Shown: positions 1 through 9,577, counted from the first letter of the stretch. The stretch is 64,000 nucleotides of DNA from Hyphomicrobiales bacterium (GCA_021730985.1 JAKFYI010000013.1:1-64000); one strand, 5' to 3'. Numbers and translations are program-made. Notes: generated by a model from the sequence alone, not told the origin.

Positions 1-41
1 CTACGCGGACCTCGCGCTGCGCGCGCGCGAGGTCCGCGTAG
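1..41. repeat. Perfect 16-bp inverted repeat at window edge
   Basis: Bases 1-16 are the exact reverse complement of bases 26-41, with a 9-base spacer. The repeat lies inside the coding region of the caspase-like protein. It could form a strong hairpin, or it could be a fold-back artefact if this is a contig end. Confidence 0.8.
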
Positions 42-979
42 AAGCCGGAGCCGTGTCGCGCCAGGAAAGAATCCCAGATGTCCTTGGTGTTGATCTGCAC
101 GGCCAGTTCGTAGTCCCGCCGGATGCTGTCGGCGGGATCGGCGATGGCAGGGGCGGTGACGGCCGGCTTGGTGGCAATCGCTGGAGCAGCTGTCACCGGA
201 GCTGCGGGCGCGGCCGGAACCAGCGCCACGGTGGTGCCGCCGAGCGAGCCGTACACGAACGGCTCCTGCTTGCTTCGGGTGACCGTCAGCACCTCGTCAC
301 GAATGCGGCCGAAAGCGATCCGCAGGTCGAGCCCCGGCACCGCGATGTGCTTGAGAAGCGCCGTGGTGAACGGGCTATGCAGGCTGCTGCCGTCATCCGC
401 GGTCGATCCGGCCTTTGCGGCGTAGGCCACCAGCGTGTTCGAACTCGGCGGCTCGATCCGGGCCAGGCCACGGCCGATGGCGCGCGTCGCCGCGGTCCGG
501 CGCATCGTCGTCAGGAAGGGATTGTCGCGGCAGGCATCGAGGATCACGAGGCGCAGCTTCTGCGCCGGCTCCATCATCTTGAGGATGCGGTCGAGCGAAA
601 CGGCCTCGTCATCGACATCGAGGTCGCGCTCCAGCACGGAGTCCACCGGCAGCAGATAATTGGTGCCGTCGATCTCGATGCCGTGGCCGGCGTAGTACAC
701 GACCGCGATATCGGCGCCACGCGCATGGTCGGAGAACTCACGCAGCGCGCGGCGCATGTCGCTGGCGCCGAGATTGGTGCGCGCATCGACCACCTGAAAT
801 CCGGACTTGCGCATCAGGTCGGCGAAGGCGCTGGCGTCGCCGGCCGGATTCGCCAGCGGCTTGGCGCGCTTGTAGTCCGAATTGCCGATCACCAGCGCGA
901 CGCGCTTCTGCGCCAGCGCGTCGGCTGCTGGCCAGGTCAGCCAGAGCAGTGCTCCCAACAGGGCGGTCAAAGGCTTCAT
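2..979 (-). CDS. Caspase family (p20-like) protein, 3' end outside window
   Basis: The frame is open from an ATG at 979 to the window edge, so the C-terminus is missing. Residues 1-24 look like a Sec signal peptide ending in ALAQ. A caspase/metacaspase p20-like fold follows (residues 25-240), opening with KRVALVIGNSDY. The catalytic pair is visible: His99 in YYAGHG and Cys150 in LDACRDNPF. After an Ala/Pro-rich linker a tail reads DYELAVQINTKD, which resembles the C-terminal region of secreted caspase-domain proteins in Bradyrhizobium-like genomes. The substrate is unknown. An envelope or periplasmic cysteine peptidase is inferred from the signal peptide. The last visible residues coincide with a perfect hairpin, so the extreme end should be treated with care. 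Confidence 0.85.
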   Translation of the reverse strand, partial: MKPLTALLGALLWLTWPAADALAQKRVALVIGNSDYKRAKPLANPAGDASAFADLMRKSGFQVVDARTNLGASDMRRALREFSDHARGADIAVVYYAGHGIEIDGTNYLLPVDSVLERDLDVDDEAVSLDRILKMMEPAQKLRLVILDACRDNPFLTTMRRTAATRAIGRGLARIEPPSSNTLVAYAAKAGSTADDGSSLHSPFTTALLKHIAVPGLDLRIAFGRIRDEVLTVTRSKQEPFVYGSLGGTTVALVPAAPAAPVTAAPAIATKPAVTAPAIADPADSIRRDYELAVQINTKDIWDSFLARHGSGFYADLARAQREVRV

Positions 980-1156
980 GGCAATGTCCCGCGTGGCCTC
1001 AGCAAGGGCAGCATACCGGTCTGATGGCGCGCAAGGCTGCTCATGCCGGCCGCAACCGGTGCAGAACAGGGCATTAAAATGGCAACAGCACGACCGGGCA
1101 TGGTTTCATCGCTCTCTACGCGGAAAGACGGGTTGGCGGAGCGGACCGTTACGCCG

Positions 1157-1396
1157 CTAGCGCCAGCGCGGCGGCATGTCCTTCTCGCACACCACCAGCG
1201 CCACCACGCCCCGGCCGGTGCGGCGGAGCACGCCGTCGCAGCCCGCCGGCACGTCGAAACAGCCGGTCACGCCGCAGACCACCAGAGGCTGGCTTTTGGT
1301 GGCGCGCTGGCGATGCTCGGGCGCGAACGCGTCCGAGGGGGTGCCGCTCGCCAGCACGAGCAGCACGGACATGCACAGGGCGCCTGCGTGTTTCAT
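1157..1396 (-). CDS. Small secreted cysteine-containing protein, unknown
   Basis: This encodes a 79-residue protein from an ATG at 1396. Residues 1 to about 23 form a signal peptide (MKHAGALCMSVLLVLASG). The mature part holds four cysteines, in VVCGVTGCFDVPAGC and VVCEKD, compatible with disulfides in the periplasm. No family is recognised. Its start codon overlaps the stop of the upstream 39-residue ORF (ATGA), which suggests translational coupling. The alternative is a longer frame starting at 1546, but that would put the signal peptide internally, so the shorter start is preferred. Confidence 0.5.
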   Translation of the reverse strand: MKHAGALCMSVLLVLASGTPSDAFAPEHRQRATKSQPLVVCGVTGCFDVPAGCDGVLRRTGRGVVALVVCEKDMPPRWR

Positions 1397-1512
1397 GGGA
1401 CGGGCTCGACCTGCGTGCCGATGGCCTTGGGATTGAGTTCGACCGCGGTTGCGGCGGAAGCCGCAGCGATCAACGAAACGGCGAATGCGGCAGCGATCAC
1501 GCGATGAGACAT
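1393..1512 (-). CDS. 39-residue secreted peptide or truncated gene remnant
   Basis: An ATG at 1512 opens a 39-codon frame whose first 23 residues (MSHRVIAAAFAVSLIAAASA) form a convincing signal peptide. It is followed only by VELNPKAIGTQVEPVP and a stop. The VELNPKAI start of the mature part resembles the N-terminus of secreted cupin-like proteins in related genomes, so this may be a truncated leftover. It overlaps the next gene by ATGA. Confidence 0.4.
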   Translation of the reverse strand: MSHRVIAAAFAVSLIAAASAATAVELNPKAIGTQVEPVP

Positions 1513-1580
1513 GGTGTCCTCCCGTTGGGATTACGTTGCTTCGCAATTGACCGGTTGACCCAGTCTAGCCGATAACGCCG

Positions 1581-2579
1581 ATGAAAAAGCAGGCAAAGAC
1601 CATGAAACAGACACTCGCGCGTGCCGGGCTCGCGGCCGCTCTGGTTTTCGCCGCGGCATGCTCCGCGGCCGCGCAGTCCTATCCGAACAAGCCGATCCGG
1701 CTGATCGTGCCGCTGCCGCCGGGCGGCGCCGCCGACATCGTCGGCCGCCTGCTGCAGGTGCCGCTGGAGAAGGTGCTGGGTCAGCCGATCATCATCGAGA
1801 ACAAGCCGGGCGCGAGCGGCACCATCGGCACGGAGCTGGTCGCCAAGTCCACGCCGGACGGCCACACGCTCGGCATTTCGATGGCGACGCAGACCACGGT
1901 GAACCCCGCTGTCACCACATCGATGCCATATGACACCGAGAAGGATTTGCAGCCGATCGTGCTGGTCGGCAAGAGTCCGATGCTGTTTCTCGCCAACGCG
2001 GCGGTACCGGCAAAGACCGTCGGTGAATTCATCGCGCTCGCGAAGGCCAACCCGGAAAAATTCAACTACGCGACGCCGGGGGCGGCGAGCCAGGCGCATC
2101 TGGTGATCGCGTACTGGAGCAGCCTGGCCGGCATTCAGATCCAGCATGTGCCCTACAAGGGCGGCGGGCCCGCGATCCTTTCGACCGTGGCCGGCGAAAC
2201 GCAGCTCACGGTGATCTCCTCGCTGCTGGCCGCGCCGCACATCGCGTCCGGCAAACTGCGGGCGCTGGCGACCGGCGGGCTGACCCGCGATCCGCAGTTT
2301 CCAGATGTGCCGACAATGGCCGAACTCGGATACCCGGACGTCGAGGCGGTCACCTGGGTCGGCGTCTATGCACCGGCCGGCACGCCGCGCGAGATCGTGA
2401 ACAGGCTCAACAGCGAGATCGTTCGGATCATCCGCCAGCCCGACTTGAAGGCCAAGCTCGACCAGCAAGGGCTGATCCTGGCCGGTGGGCCGCCGGAGGA
2501 ACTGGGCCAGCTTATTTCCGCCGAGATCAAGCGCTGGACCGGCGTGGCGCGCGCCAACAAGATCGCGGTGGAGCGATAG
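1581..2579 (+). CDS. Tripartite tricarboxylate transporter (Bug family) substrate-binding protein
   Basis: A 332-residue periplasmic solute-binding protein. The signal peptide (residues 8-32, ending AAAQ) is followed by SYPNKPIRLIVPLPPGG, the hallmark start of Bug receptors, and by IIENKPGASGTIGTELVA, the conserved ligand-proximal region. Length is normal for the family. Bug receptors bind carboxylates and related organic acids in the periplasm and deliver them to TctA/TctB membrane proteins; none is encoded nearby, so this is an orphan receptor of unknown ligand. A second Bug gene follows 101 bases downstream. The internal ATG at 1602 is an alternative start that gives a more standard signal peptide. 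Confidence 0.93.
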   Translation: MKKQAKTMKQTLARAGLAAALVFAAACSAAAQSYPNKPIRLIVPLPPGGAADIVGRLLQVPLEKVLGQPIIIENKPGASGTIGTELVAKSTPDGHTLGISMATQTTVNPAVTTSMPYDTEKDLQPIVLVGKSPMLFLANAAVPAKTVGEFIALAKANPEKFNYATPGAASQAHLVIAYWSSLAGIQIQHVPYKGGGPAILSTVAGETQLTVISSLLAAPHIASGKLRALATGGLTRDPQFPDVPTMAELGYPDVEAVTWVGVYAPAGTPREIVNRLNSEIVRIIRQPDLKAKLDQQGLILAGGPPEELGQLISAEIKRWTGVARANKIAVER

Positions 2580-2680
2580 ACGCAACGCTGCCGAGGCGCA
2601 TTGGCTCGTTGACAGCCGCCGGCAAAACGGTGCGAAATCCTGGTAGCGCCGTGGGAGTGAGACGGCGCAGGGAGGCTGCC

Positions 2681-3643
2681 ATGGGCAGGTTCATTCTCGC
2701 CGCCGCCGTGGTGCTGGCCGGTTGGACCGGCGTGGCTGACGCGCAGGACTATCCGAACCGCCTGATCAAGATCGTGCATGGCTTCCCGCCGGGCGGGAAC
2801 GTGGACATCATCGCGAGGCTAATCGGCAACGAAATGCAGAAGGGCCTGGGCCAGTCCGTGGTGATCGAAGCCAAGCCCGGGCAGGCCGGAGCGGTGGCCG
2901 CCGCTGAGGTGGCCCGCTCCGATCCCGATGGCTACACGCTGCTGGTGGTGCCCAGCGCCCATCCGGCGCACGGCGCGCTGTCGCAGAACGTCCGCTACAA
3001 GGTGGTCGAGGATTTCACCTGGATTTCGGTTGCGAGCTTCTATCCGTTCATGATCTGCGTGCGCAAAGACTCGCGCTTCCAGACGCTTCAGCAGTTGATC
3101 GACGAGGCCCGCGCCAACCCGGGCATGCTGAAATACGGCTCGGCCGGCATCGGCTCGATCCTGCACACCACCGTCGAACTGATCGGCAACGAGACCAAAA
3201 CCAAATTCCTGCACGTCCCGTACCGCGGCGAGGCGCCGGCCATCGTCGGCGTGATGACCGGCGACGTCGATTTCATCGCAGCCACAACGGGTCCGATTAG
3301 CGAGCGCATCCGCAGCGGCGAATTCCGCGCGCTCGCCGTGACCGGCAAGGAGCGCTGGCGGGACTTCCCGAACGTGCCGACGGTCGATCAGTCGGGCATC
3401 CCCGGTTTCGAGGTGTTCTCCTGGAGCGGGCTGGCCGGTCCAGCCAAGCTGCCGCAGCCGATCGTCGATAAGCTCAATGCGGAAATCCGCCGGGTCGTCG
3501 CCATTCCGGACGTGAAATCCAAGCTCGAGGCGATGGGTGGAGATCCGCGCGCCACCACGCCGGACGAGATGCGAGATCTGGTGGCGCGCCAGTTCGCGAC
3601 CTGGAAGAAGCTCGCCACCGAGGCGAACCTCAAGATCGACTAG
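2681..3643 (+). CDS. Tripartite tricarboxylate transporter (Bug family) substrate-binding protein
   Basis: The 320-residue protein starts at an ATG preceded by GGAGG at 2671-2675; an in-frame start at 2609 would add a non-signal extension and is rejected. Residues 1-22 are a signal peptide (ending VADAQ), then DYPNRLIKIVHGFPPGGN and VVIEAKPGQAGAVAA mark the Bug fold. It is followed after 65 bases by an M24 peptidase on the same strand, so the three genes may be co-transcribed and act on one nutrient source, possibly peptides or proline-like compounds (inference). No TctA/TctB partner is adjacent. Confidence 0.93.
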   Translation: MGRFILAAAVVLAGWTGVADAQDYPNRLIKIVHGFPPGGNVDIIARLIGNEMQKGLGQSVVIEAKPGQAGAVAAAEVARSDPDGYTLLVVPSAHPAHGALSQNVRYKVVEDFTWISVASFYPFMICVRKDSRFQTLQQLIDEARANPGMLKYGSAGIGSILHTTVELIGNETKTKFLHVPYRGEAPAIVGVMTGDVDFIAATTGPISERIRSGEFRALAVTGKERWRDFPNVPTVDQSGIPGFEVFSWSGLAGPAKLPQPIVDKLNAEIRRVVAIPDVKSKLEAMGGDPRATTPDEMRDLVARQFATWKKLATEANLKID

Positions 3644-3708
3644 CGGACAGGCGAGGTCTTCCTGCGCTAGATAGACCGCAGAAACAGCTCATCTCGTTGG
3701 AGGCTCCC

Positions 3709-4902
3709 ATGAATGCTCACACCAAGCCGTCGTCCGCGATCCCGTTCGACGCCGTTCGCCTCGACCGCCTGATGGACGAAGCGGGGATCGACGTGCTGAT
3801 CGCGACCTCCAAGCACAATGTGCAGTACCTGCTCGGCGGGCACCGCGCATTTTTCTTCGATTATATGGACGCGATGGGCGTAAGCCGCTACCTGCCGGCC
3901 GTGATCTACGCCAAGGGCGCGTCCGACAAGGCGGCGTTCTTCGGTCATCGGCTGGAGAATTTCCAGCGCGAACTGGCACCGTTCTGGATGCCGACCCAGT
4001 TGGCCAATTCCTCGGGTTCGCTCGACACCATGCAGAAGGTGGTCGATCACATCAAAAAGTCCGGCGTGAAGGCGAATTCGATCGGTGTGGAAACGGCATT
4101 CCTGCCGCTCGACGCGGGCTCCGCGTTGAAAAGCTCGTTCCCGGACTCCGCCATCAAGGATGCGCTGTTCGTGCTGGAACGCATGCGCGCGCTGAAGACG
4201 CCGGACGAACTGGCCAAGCTTAAGATCGCCTCTGAGGCCGTGCTCGACTCCATGAAGGCGGTGATCGCGGGCCATGGTCCCGGCGCCACCAAGGCGGAGC
4301 TGACCGAGGCGTTGCGCCGCGAGGAGACCAACCGCGGGCTCACCTTCGAGTATTGCCTGATCACGGCTGGCACGAGCCTCAACCGCGCGCCGTCCGATCA
4401 GGTGTGGGGCGAGGGCGACATTCTCTCGTTGGACTCCGGCGGCAACTACCACGGCTACATCGGCGACATCTGCCGCATGGCGATCCAGGGCGAGCCGGAT
4501 GCAGAGCTTGAGGACATGCTGGGCGATATCGAGGCGATCCAGCGTGCTTCGATGAAGCCAATCCGCGCCGGCGCGATGGGAACCGAGGTCTATGCCGCGG
4601 CGGACGCGCTGCTCGCCAAGTCGAAATTCCACAACAACATGCACTTCCTCGGCCACGGCATGGGCCTGGTCAGCCACGAGGCGCCGCGGCTCACGGCGAC
4701 GGGCCCGGTGCCCTACGACGACTACGACGCCAAGCGGCCGCTGGAGACCGGCATGGTGATCTCCGTGGAAACCACGCTGGCTCACCCCAAGCGCGGCTTC
4801 GTCAAGCTGGAGGACACTGTGATCGTGACCGGTACCGGCTTCGACATCTATGGCGAGGGCGCCCGCGGCTGGAATCGGGGTGGGACGGCGGTCCCTAAGT
4901 AG
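3709..4902 (+). CDS. M24 family metallopeptidase (Xaa-Pro peptidase-like)
   Basis: The 397-residue protein begins at an ATG with GGAGG just upstream (3699-3703). The N-terminal creatinase-like domain (about residues 10-160) precedes a pita-bread catalytic domain. The dinuclear-metal ligands of M24 enzymes are all identifiable: Asp242 and Asp253 (DSGGNYHGYIGD), His316 (LGHGMGL), Glu354 (SVETT) and Glu368 (KLEDTV). It should therefore be an active metallohydrolase, probably cleaving Xaa-Pro dipeptides or a related amide. No signal peptide is seen, so it is cytoplasmic. Substrate cannot be assigned from sequence alone, since M24 also includes creatinase-like and DddP-like enzymes. Confidence 0.9.
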   Translation: MNAHTKPSSAIPFDAVRLDRLMDEAGIDVLIATSKHNVQYLLGGHRAFFFDYMDAMGVSRYLPAVIYAKGASDKAAFFGHRLENFQRELAPFWMPTQLANSSGSLDTMQKVVDHIKKSGVKANSIGVETAFLPLDAGSALKSSFPDSAIKDALFVLERMRALKTPDELAKLKIASEAVLDSMKAVIAGHGPGATKAELTEALRREETNRGLTFEYCLITAGTSLNRAPSDQVWGEGDILSLDSGGNYHGYIGDICRMAIQGEPDAELEDMLGDIEAIQRASMKPIRAGAMGTEVYAAADALLAKSKFHNNMHFLGHGMGLVSHEAPRLTATGPVPYDDYDAKRPLETGMVISVETTLAHPKRGFVKLEDTVIVTGTGFDIYGEGARGWNRGGTAVPK

Positions 4903-5122
4903 CTGAACGCCGGAACCCCAGGAAACGTCCGAAAATCAGGCAACCTGCCTTTTATTCCCGGTCGATGGTTACAAATCGGACTTGCCGCCGTTCGGCGGTT
5001 AGACGATTCTTACTCGGGGGCGGGAGTCGACTTGGAAGGGGTGAAGGTCGGGGGATCCTTTTTCGGGTCCGCGGGCACCGACGTAGCAATCCCAACGGAA
5101 GTCGTTCTGGGGATGTGCTGCG

Positions 5123-8100
5123 ATGATCGGTCTCGTCCGCGTTGCGCTGCGGCGGCCATATACTATGGCCATAGCCGGCATGCTCATCATGCTCGGCGGC
5201 TTCCTTGCGGTGAACCGCATGGTGGTCGATATCTTCCCCAACATCGACATCCCGGTCGTCTACGTCGCCTGGAATTACCCCGGCCTCTCCGCCGAGGACA
5301 TGGAACGGCGCGTCGTGCTGGTCAGCGAGCGCGCATACTCCACCACGGTCAACGGCATCGAGCGCATCGAGTCGATCTCGATCCCGGGGCTCGGCATCCT
5401 CAAGGTCTATTTCAACCAGGGCACCGACATCGGCGGCGCCATCGCGCAGATTTCGGCGCAGAACAATTCGATCCTGCGCATCGCGCCGCCCGGCATCACG
5501 CCGCCCAACATGATCCGGTTCAATGCGTCGAACGTGCCGGTGGTGCAGGTCACGCTGAACAGCAAGACCATGCCGGAGCAGCAGATCTTCGACTACGGGC
5601 TCAACTTCCTTCGCCTGCGGCTGTTCACCATTTCCGGCCTCTCGGTGCCGGCGCCCTACGGCGGCAAGCAGCGCCAGATCATCGTCGATGTCGATCCGGC
5701 GCGGCTCAGCGCCAAGGGCTTCTCACAGATGGATGTGGTCAGCGCTTTGCAGACCACCAACGTGATCGTGCCGGCCGGCATCGCCCGCATCGGCGAGCGC
5801 GAGTTCAACGTCAAGCTCAACTCCAGCCCGCAGATGGTGGACCAGTTCCAGGCGCTCCCTGTCGGCGTGCGCGACGGACTGATCGTGTCGCTGGGCGACG
5901 TCGCCAAGGTGAGCGACAGCTTCGCGACCCAGCAGAACGCCGTGCGCATCAACGGCCAGCGCGCGAGCTACATGAACATCCTCAAGAACTCGGATGCTTC
6001 GACGCTGCAGGTGGTGGAAGCGGTGCGCAATCTGCTGCCGGAGATTCAGGCGGTGGCGCCCGAGGGCCTGGAGCTGAAGCTCGACTTCGACCAGTCGGTG
6101 TTCGTGCGCGGCGCCGTCGAGAACATCGTTCACGAGGCGATCCTGTCTTCGATCCTGGTGTCGCTGATGATCCTGGTGTTCCTGGGAAGCTGGCGCAACA
6201 CCGTGATCGTATCGCTGTCGATCCCGCTGTCGATCGCGGCGGGCGTGACGGGCCTCTTTCTCGCCGGCCAGACCATCAACCTGATGACGCTGGGCGGGCT
6301 GGCGCTCGCCATCGGCCTGCTGGTCGATAACGCGACGGTGGTGATCGAGAACATCCACCGCAACCAGTCGCTGGGCAAGCCGCTGACGGTCGCGATTCTG
6401 GACGGATCGAGCGAGGTGATCCAGCCGCTGACGGTGGCGACGCTCGCGATCTGCATCGTGTTTGCCCCCGTGCTGCTGCTGACCGGTCCGTCGCGCTTCC
6501 TGTTCATCCCGCTCGCCATCACCGTCGTTTTGGCGATGCTGGCGTCCTACGTGTTGTCGTTCACCATCGTCCCGGCGCTGGCGCGTTATCTGCTGAAGGA
6601 GCATGACCACAACACGGGACGGCGCAAGAACATCGGCGAGCGCATGTCGGCGGCTTTCGACCGCGGCTTCGAGCGAGTCCGCGCCGGCTACGGCAACTTG
6701 CTCGAACTGACCCTGCTGAAGCGCAAGTTCGTGCTCGGCTGCTTTGCGCTGCTGCTGGCCGTGACCGGAGCTCTTGCGCCGGTGATCGGAACCGACTTCT
6801 TCCCGACTTCCGACGTCGGCATCCTCAAGCTGCATGTCCGCGCACCGAGCGGTTCGCGGCTGGAGGAAACCGAGAGGATCGTCGCCCTGGTCGAGAACAA
6901 CATCCGCGAGATCATTCCCGCGAAAGAGCTGCGCACCATCAACTCGACCATCGGCCTGCCGTTCTCGCTCAATCTGGCATTCGTGCCGAGCGACAACATC
7001 GGCGGCATGAACGCCGAACTGCTGATCTCGCTACACAAAGGCCACAGGCCGACGGTGGAGTACCAGCGCCTGATCCGCGCCAAGCTGAACGCCGAGCATC
7101 CCGGCAGCCGGTTCTATTTCCAAACCGCAGACATCGTCAGCCAAGTGCTGAATTTCGGGCTCTCAGCGCCGATCGACATCCAGATCCAGGATCCGAACTT
7201 CACGCGCAGCTACGCCACCGCGCAGCGCATCCTGAACGCCATCCAGAAGGTGCCGGGCGTCGTCGACAGCCGCATCATCCAAATCATGGATTTCCCGGCC
7301 CTGCAGATCGACGTGGACCGTCAGCGCGCCGCAAGACTAGGCGTTGCACAACGTGACGTGGCGAACAACATGCTGACCTCGCTGGCCGGCAGCGCGCTGG
7401 TCGGCCCGACCTACTTCCTCAACCCGGTCAGCGGCGTGAACTACATCGTCGCGGTGCAGACGCCGGCCGACAAGATCCAGACCATTTCGGACGTGCTCAA
7501 TCTGCCGGCCAATCCGGCGGCGGCGAACATCAATCCCAATATTCCGGTGACAACGCTGACGACGGCGATGAGTTCGCCGGTGACGCGCATCTCGGACATC
7601 GCGTCCGTGCGGCCGTCGTCCAGCATGCAGTCGATCAGCCACTACACCGTGCAGCGCGTGGTGGACGTGGCAGCCAATATCGACGGGCGCGACCTCGGCA
7701 GCACGTCCGCCGAGATCAAGAAGATCATCGCCGAAGTGCAGAAGGACCTGCCGTCCACGGTCAAGATATTCCTGCGCGGCCAGAACGAGGTGATGGAAAC
7801 CTCGTTCCGTAACCTCGGTTTGGGCCTGATCCTCGCGATCATCCTGGTCTACGCGGTGCTGGTGGTGCTGTTCCAGTCCTGGGTCGATCCCTTCATCATC
7901 ATGATGGCGGTGCCCGGCGCACTGATCGGCATCCTGTGGACGCTGGCGTTGACCGGCACCACGATCAACGTGGCTTCGCTGATGGGCGCGATCATGTCGA
8001 TCGGCATCGCGGTTTCGAACTCGATCCTGGTCGTGAGCTTCGCCAATGACCTGCGCAGCCGCAACGAGAGCCTGACGCCGTTCCAAGCGGTGGTCGAGGC

Positions 8101-8377
8101 CGGAAAGACGCGGCTGCGCCCGATCATCATGACGGCGCTGGCGATGATCATCGGCATGGTCCCGATGGCGCTGGCGCTCGGCGAGGCCGGCGAGCAGAAC
8201 GCGCCGCTCGGCCGCGCGGTGATCGGCGGATTGGCATTCGCGACGCTTGCCACGCTGTTCCTGGTCCCGATTTTCTACACTCTGCTGCGCAAAAAACTTC
8301 CCACTCTGCATACGCTCGACAAGCGCTTCGAGGCGGAAGCGGCTGGCGCATCGACCGGAGGTTCCGCTCATGTCTGA
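5123..8377 (+). CDS. RND efflux transporter permease
   Basis: A 1084-residue inner-membrane pump of the AcrB/CusA (RND) superfamily. The N-terminal helix is followed by a periplasmic porter domain starting FPNIDIPVVYVAWNYPG. A central bundle of transmembrane helices contains GLALAIGLLVDNATVVIENI, the region holding the proton-relay aspartate, and the second half repeats the layout. The sequence is divergent from AcrB and MdtB and closer in feel to poorly studied RND exporters. Unusually, the permease precedes its adaptor gene, whose start overlaps this stop by 8 bases. No outer-membrane channel is adjacent; the tolC-like gene at 14037-15470 could serve. Substrate unknown. Confidence 0.93.
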   Translation: MIGLVRVALRRPYTMAIAGMLIMLGGFLAVNRMVVDIFPNIDIPVVYVAWNYPGLSAEDMERRVVLVSERAYSTTVNGIERIESISIPGLGILKVYFNQGTDIGGAIAQISAQNNSILRIAPPGITPPNMIRFNASNVPVVQVTLNSKTMPEQQIFDYGLNFLRLRLFTISGLSVPAPYGGKQRQIIVDVDPARLSAKGFSQMDVVSALQTTNVIVPAGIARIGEREFNVKLNSSPQMVDQFQALPVGVRDGLIVSLGDVAKVSDSFATQQNAVRINGQRASYMNILKNSDASTLQVVEAVRNLLPEIQAVAPEGLELKLDFDQSVFVRGAVENIVHEAILSSILVSLMILVFLGSWRNTVIVSLSIPLSIAAGVTGLFLAGQTINLMTLGGLALAIGLLVDNATVVIENIHRNQSLGKPLTVAILDGSSEVIQPLTVATLAICIVFAPVLLLTGPSRFLFIPLAITVVLAMLASYVLSFTIVPALARYLLKEHDHNTGRRKNIGERMSAAFDRGFERVRAGYGNLLELTLLKRKFVLGCFALLLAVTGALAPVIGTDFFPTSDVGILKLHVRAPSGSRLEETERIVALVENNIREIIPAKELRTINSTIGLPFSLNLAFVPSDNIGGMNAELLISLHKGHRPTVEYQRLIRAKLNAEHPGSRFYFQTADIVSQVLNFGLSAPIDIQIQDPNFTRSYATAQRILNAIQKVPGVVDSRIIQIMDFPALQIDVDRQRAARLGVAQRDVANNMLTSLAGSALVGPTYFLNPVSGVNYIVAVQTPADKIQTISDVLNLPANPAAANINPNIPVTTLTTAMSSPVTRISDIASVRPSSSMQSISHYTVQRVVDVAANIDGRDLGSTSAEIKKIIAEVQKDLPSTVKIFLRGQNEVMETSFRNLGLGLILAIILVYAVLVVLFQSWVDPFIIMMAVPGALIGILWTLALTGTTINVASLMGAIMSIGIAVSNSILVVSFANDLRSRNESLTPFQAVVEAGKTRLRPIIMTALAMIIGMVPMALALGEAGEQNAPLGRAVIGGLAFATLATLFLVPIFYTLLRKKLPTLHTLDKRFEAEAAGASTGGSAHV

Positions 8378-9512
8378 CGTTCAGTCGCCTGATCGCGAGC
8401 CCAAACGGGTGAGCACAGGCCGCGCAATCCGCTTCTACCTGTTCGGCGCCGTAGCCCTCCTGACCGCGGGCGGGGCGGTCGCATACTTCCATTTCAACCG
8501 CGACAACGAAGTCGCAATGGCGCGGAAGGCGCGCGCCAGCGTGGTCGATCGCGGGCCGCGGGTCGAAGTTGTGGCGGCGACGCAGGGGCCGCAGCGGCGC
8601 ACCATCACGCTGCTGGCGGACGTGCGCTCCAATCAGGTCGCGACGCTGTACGGCAAGGTCAGCGGCTATATGAAGGCGCTCAACGTCGATCGTGGCGACA
8701 AGGTCGAGGCCGGGCAGATTGTGGCCATGATCGAATCGCCGGAGCTGGAGCAGCAGTACGCCGCAGCCCAGACCGATCTCGAGCACAAGAAGCGGAACCT
8801 GGAGCGTTCGCGCGAGCTGCTGGCCAAGGGCAACACCACCCAGGTCGCGACGCTTCAGTTCGAAACCGATTTCCGCGTGTCGGAGGCCAACGCCAGCGGT
8901 CTTGCCACCATGCGCGGCTACCAGACTATCCGTGCGCCGTTCGCGGGCCGCGTCACCGCGCGCTTCGTCGATCTCGGCGCCCTGATCACCAACGCGCAGA
9001 CCAACATCGTCAGCGCTCTGCCGGTGATGACGATTTCCGACGACAGCCGGCTAAAGGTGTTCGCGTATGTGCAGCAGCAGGACGTGCCGTTCGTGAACGT
9101 CGGCGACGACGCCGAGGTGATCGATGCCAGCAACCCGGATCGGTCGAGGGCGGCGAAGGTCACCCGGATGACCGGCGAGCTCGATCCGCGCGCCCGCGCC
9201 ATGCAGATCGAGGTCAACATCGACAACACCGAGGGCTTCCTGGCGTCGGGCAGCTTCGCCTACGTCAAAATTCATATCCCGATCAAAAGCTATCCGCAGA
9301 TTCCGGTTAGCGGCCTGATCGTGCGCGGCGCGGAAAGCTTCGTGGCGGTTCTCGACAATGACGTGCTGCGTTTCAAGCCGGTCAAGGTTGCGACCACCGA
9401 CGGCAACACCATCAGCGTCGCCGAGGGCCTCAAGCCGGGCGAGCGGATCGCCGTGAACCTGCCGGACGAGGTGAGCAACGGCAGCAAGGTGCAGCCGATC
9501 GCACGGCGCTGA
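8370..9512 (+). CDS. RND efflux periplasmic adaptor subunit
   Basis: This 380-residue membrane fusion protein starts at an ATG overlapping the permease stop by 8 bases, which implies translational coupling; a longer in-frame start at 8247 lies inside the permease and is rejected. An N-terminal membrane anchor (about residues 20-42, FYLFGAVALLTAGGAVAYF) is followed by a lipoyl-like half (VSGYMKALNVDRGDKVEAGQ), a short coiled-coil hairpin, the second lipoyl half (IRAPFAGRVTARFVDLG) and beta-barrel and membrane-proximal domains. It bridges the permease to an outer-membrane channel across the periplasm. Confidence 0.92.
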   Translation: MSDVQSPDREPKRVSTGRAIRFYLFGAVALLTAGGAVAYFHFNRDNEVAMARKARASVVDRGPRVEVVAATQGPQRRTITLLADVRSNQVATLYGKVSGYMKALNVDRGDKVEAGQIVAMIESPELEQQYAAAQTDLEHKKRNLERSRELLAKGNTTQVATLQFETDFRVSEANASGLATMRGYQTIRAPFAGRVTARFVDLGALITNAQTNIVSALPVMTISDDSRLKVFAYVQQQDVPFVNVGDDAEVIDASNPDRSRAAKVTRMTGELDPRARAMQIEVNIDNTEGFLASGSFAYVKIHIPIKSYPQIPVSGLIVRGAESFVAVLDNDVLRFKPVKVATTDGNTISVAEGLKPGERIAVNLPDEVSNGSKVQPIARR

Positions 9513-9577
9513 CGCAAGGCGCCGCGGGTCGAAATCCTGCATTGGACGGCGGCTGTTGAGCGCGTAGTCTCGCCTTC

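Noticed and set aside
53-1024. Long plus-strand open frame opposite the caspase-like gene
   Set aside because: Arg/Gly/His-rich shadow translation; the minus-strand frame has a signal peptide and the catalytic His/Cys motifs.
1497-2585. 362-codon minus-strand frame
   Set aside because: Antisense shadow of the first Bug receptor; no recognisable domain and typical high-GC shadow composition.
5032-6330. 432-codon plus-strand frame overlapping the RND permease
   Set aside because: Arg/Ala-rich alternative frame of the permease gene with no membrane segments.
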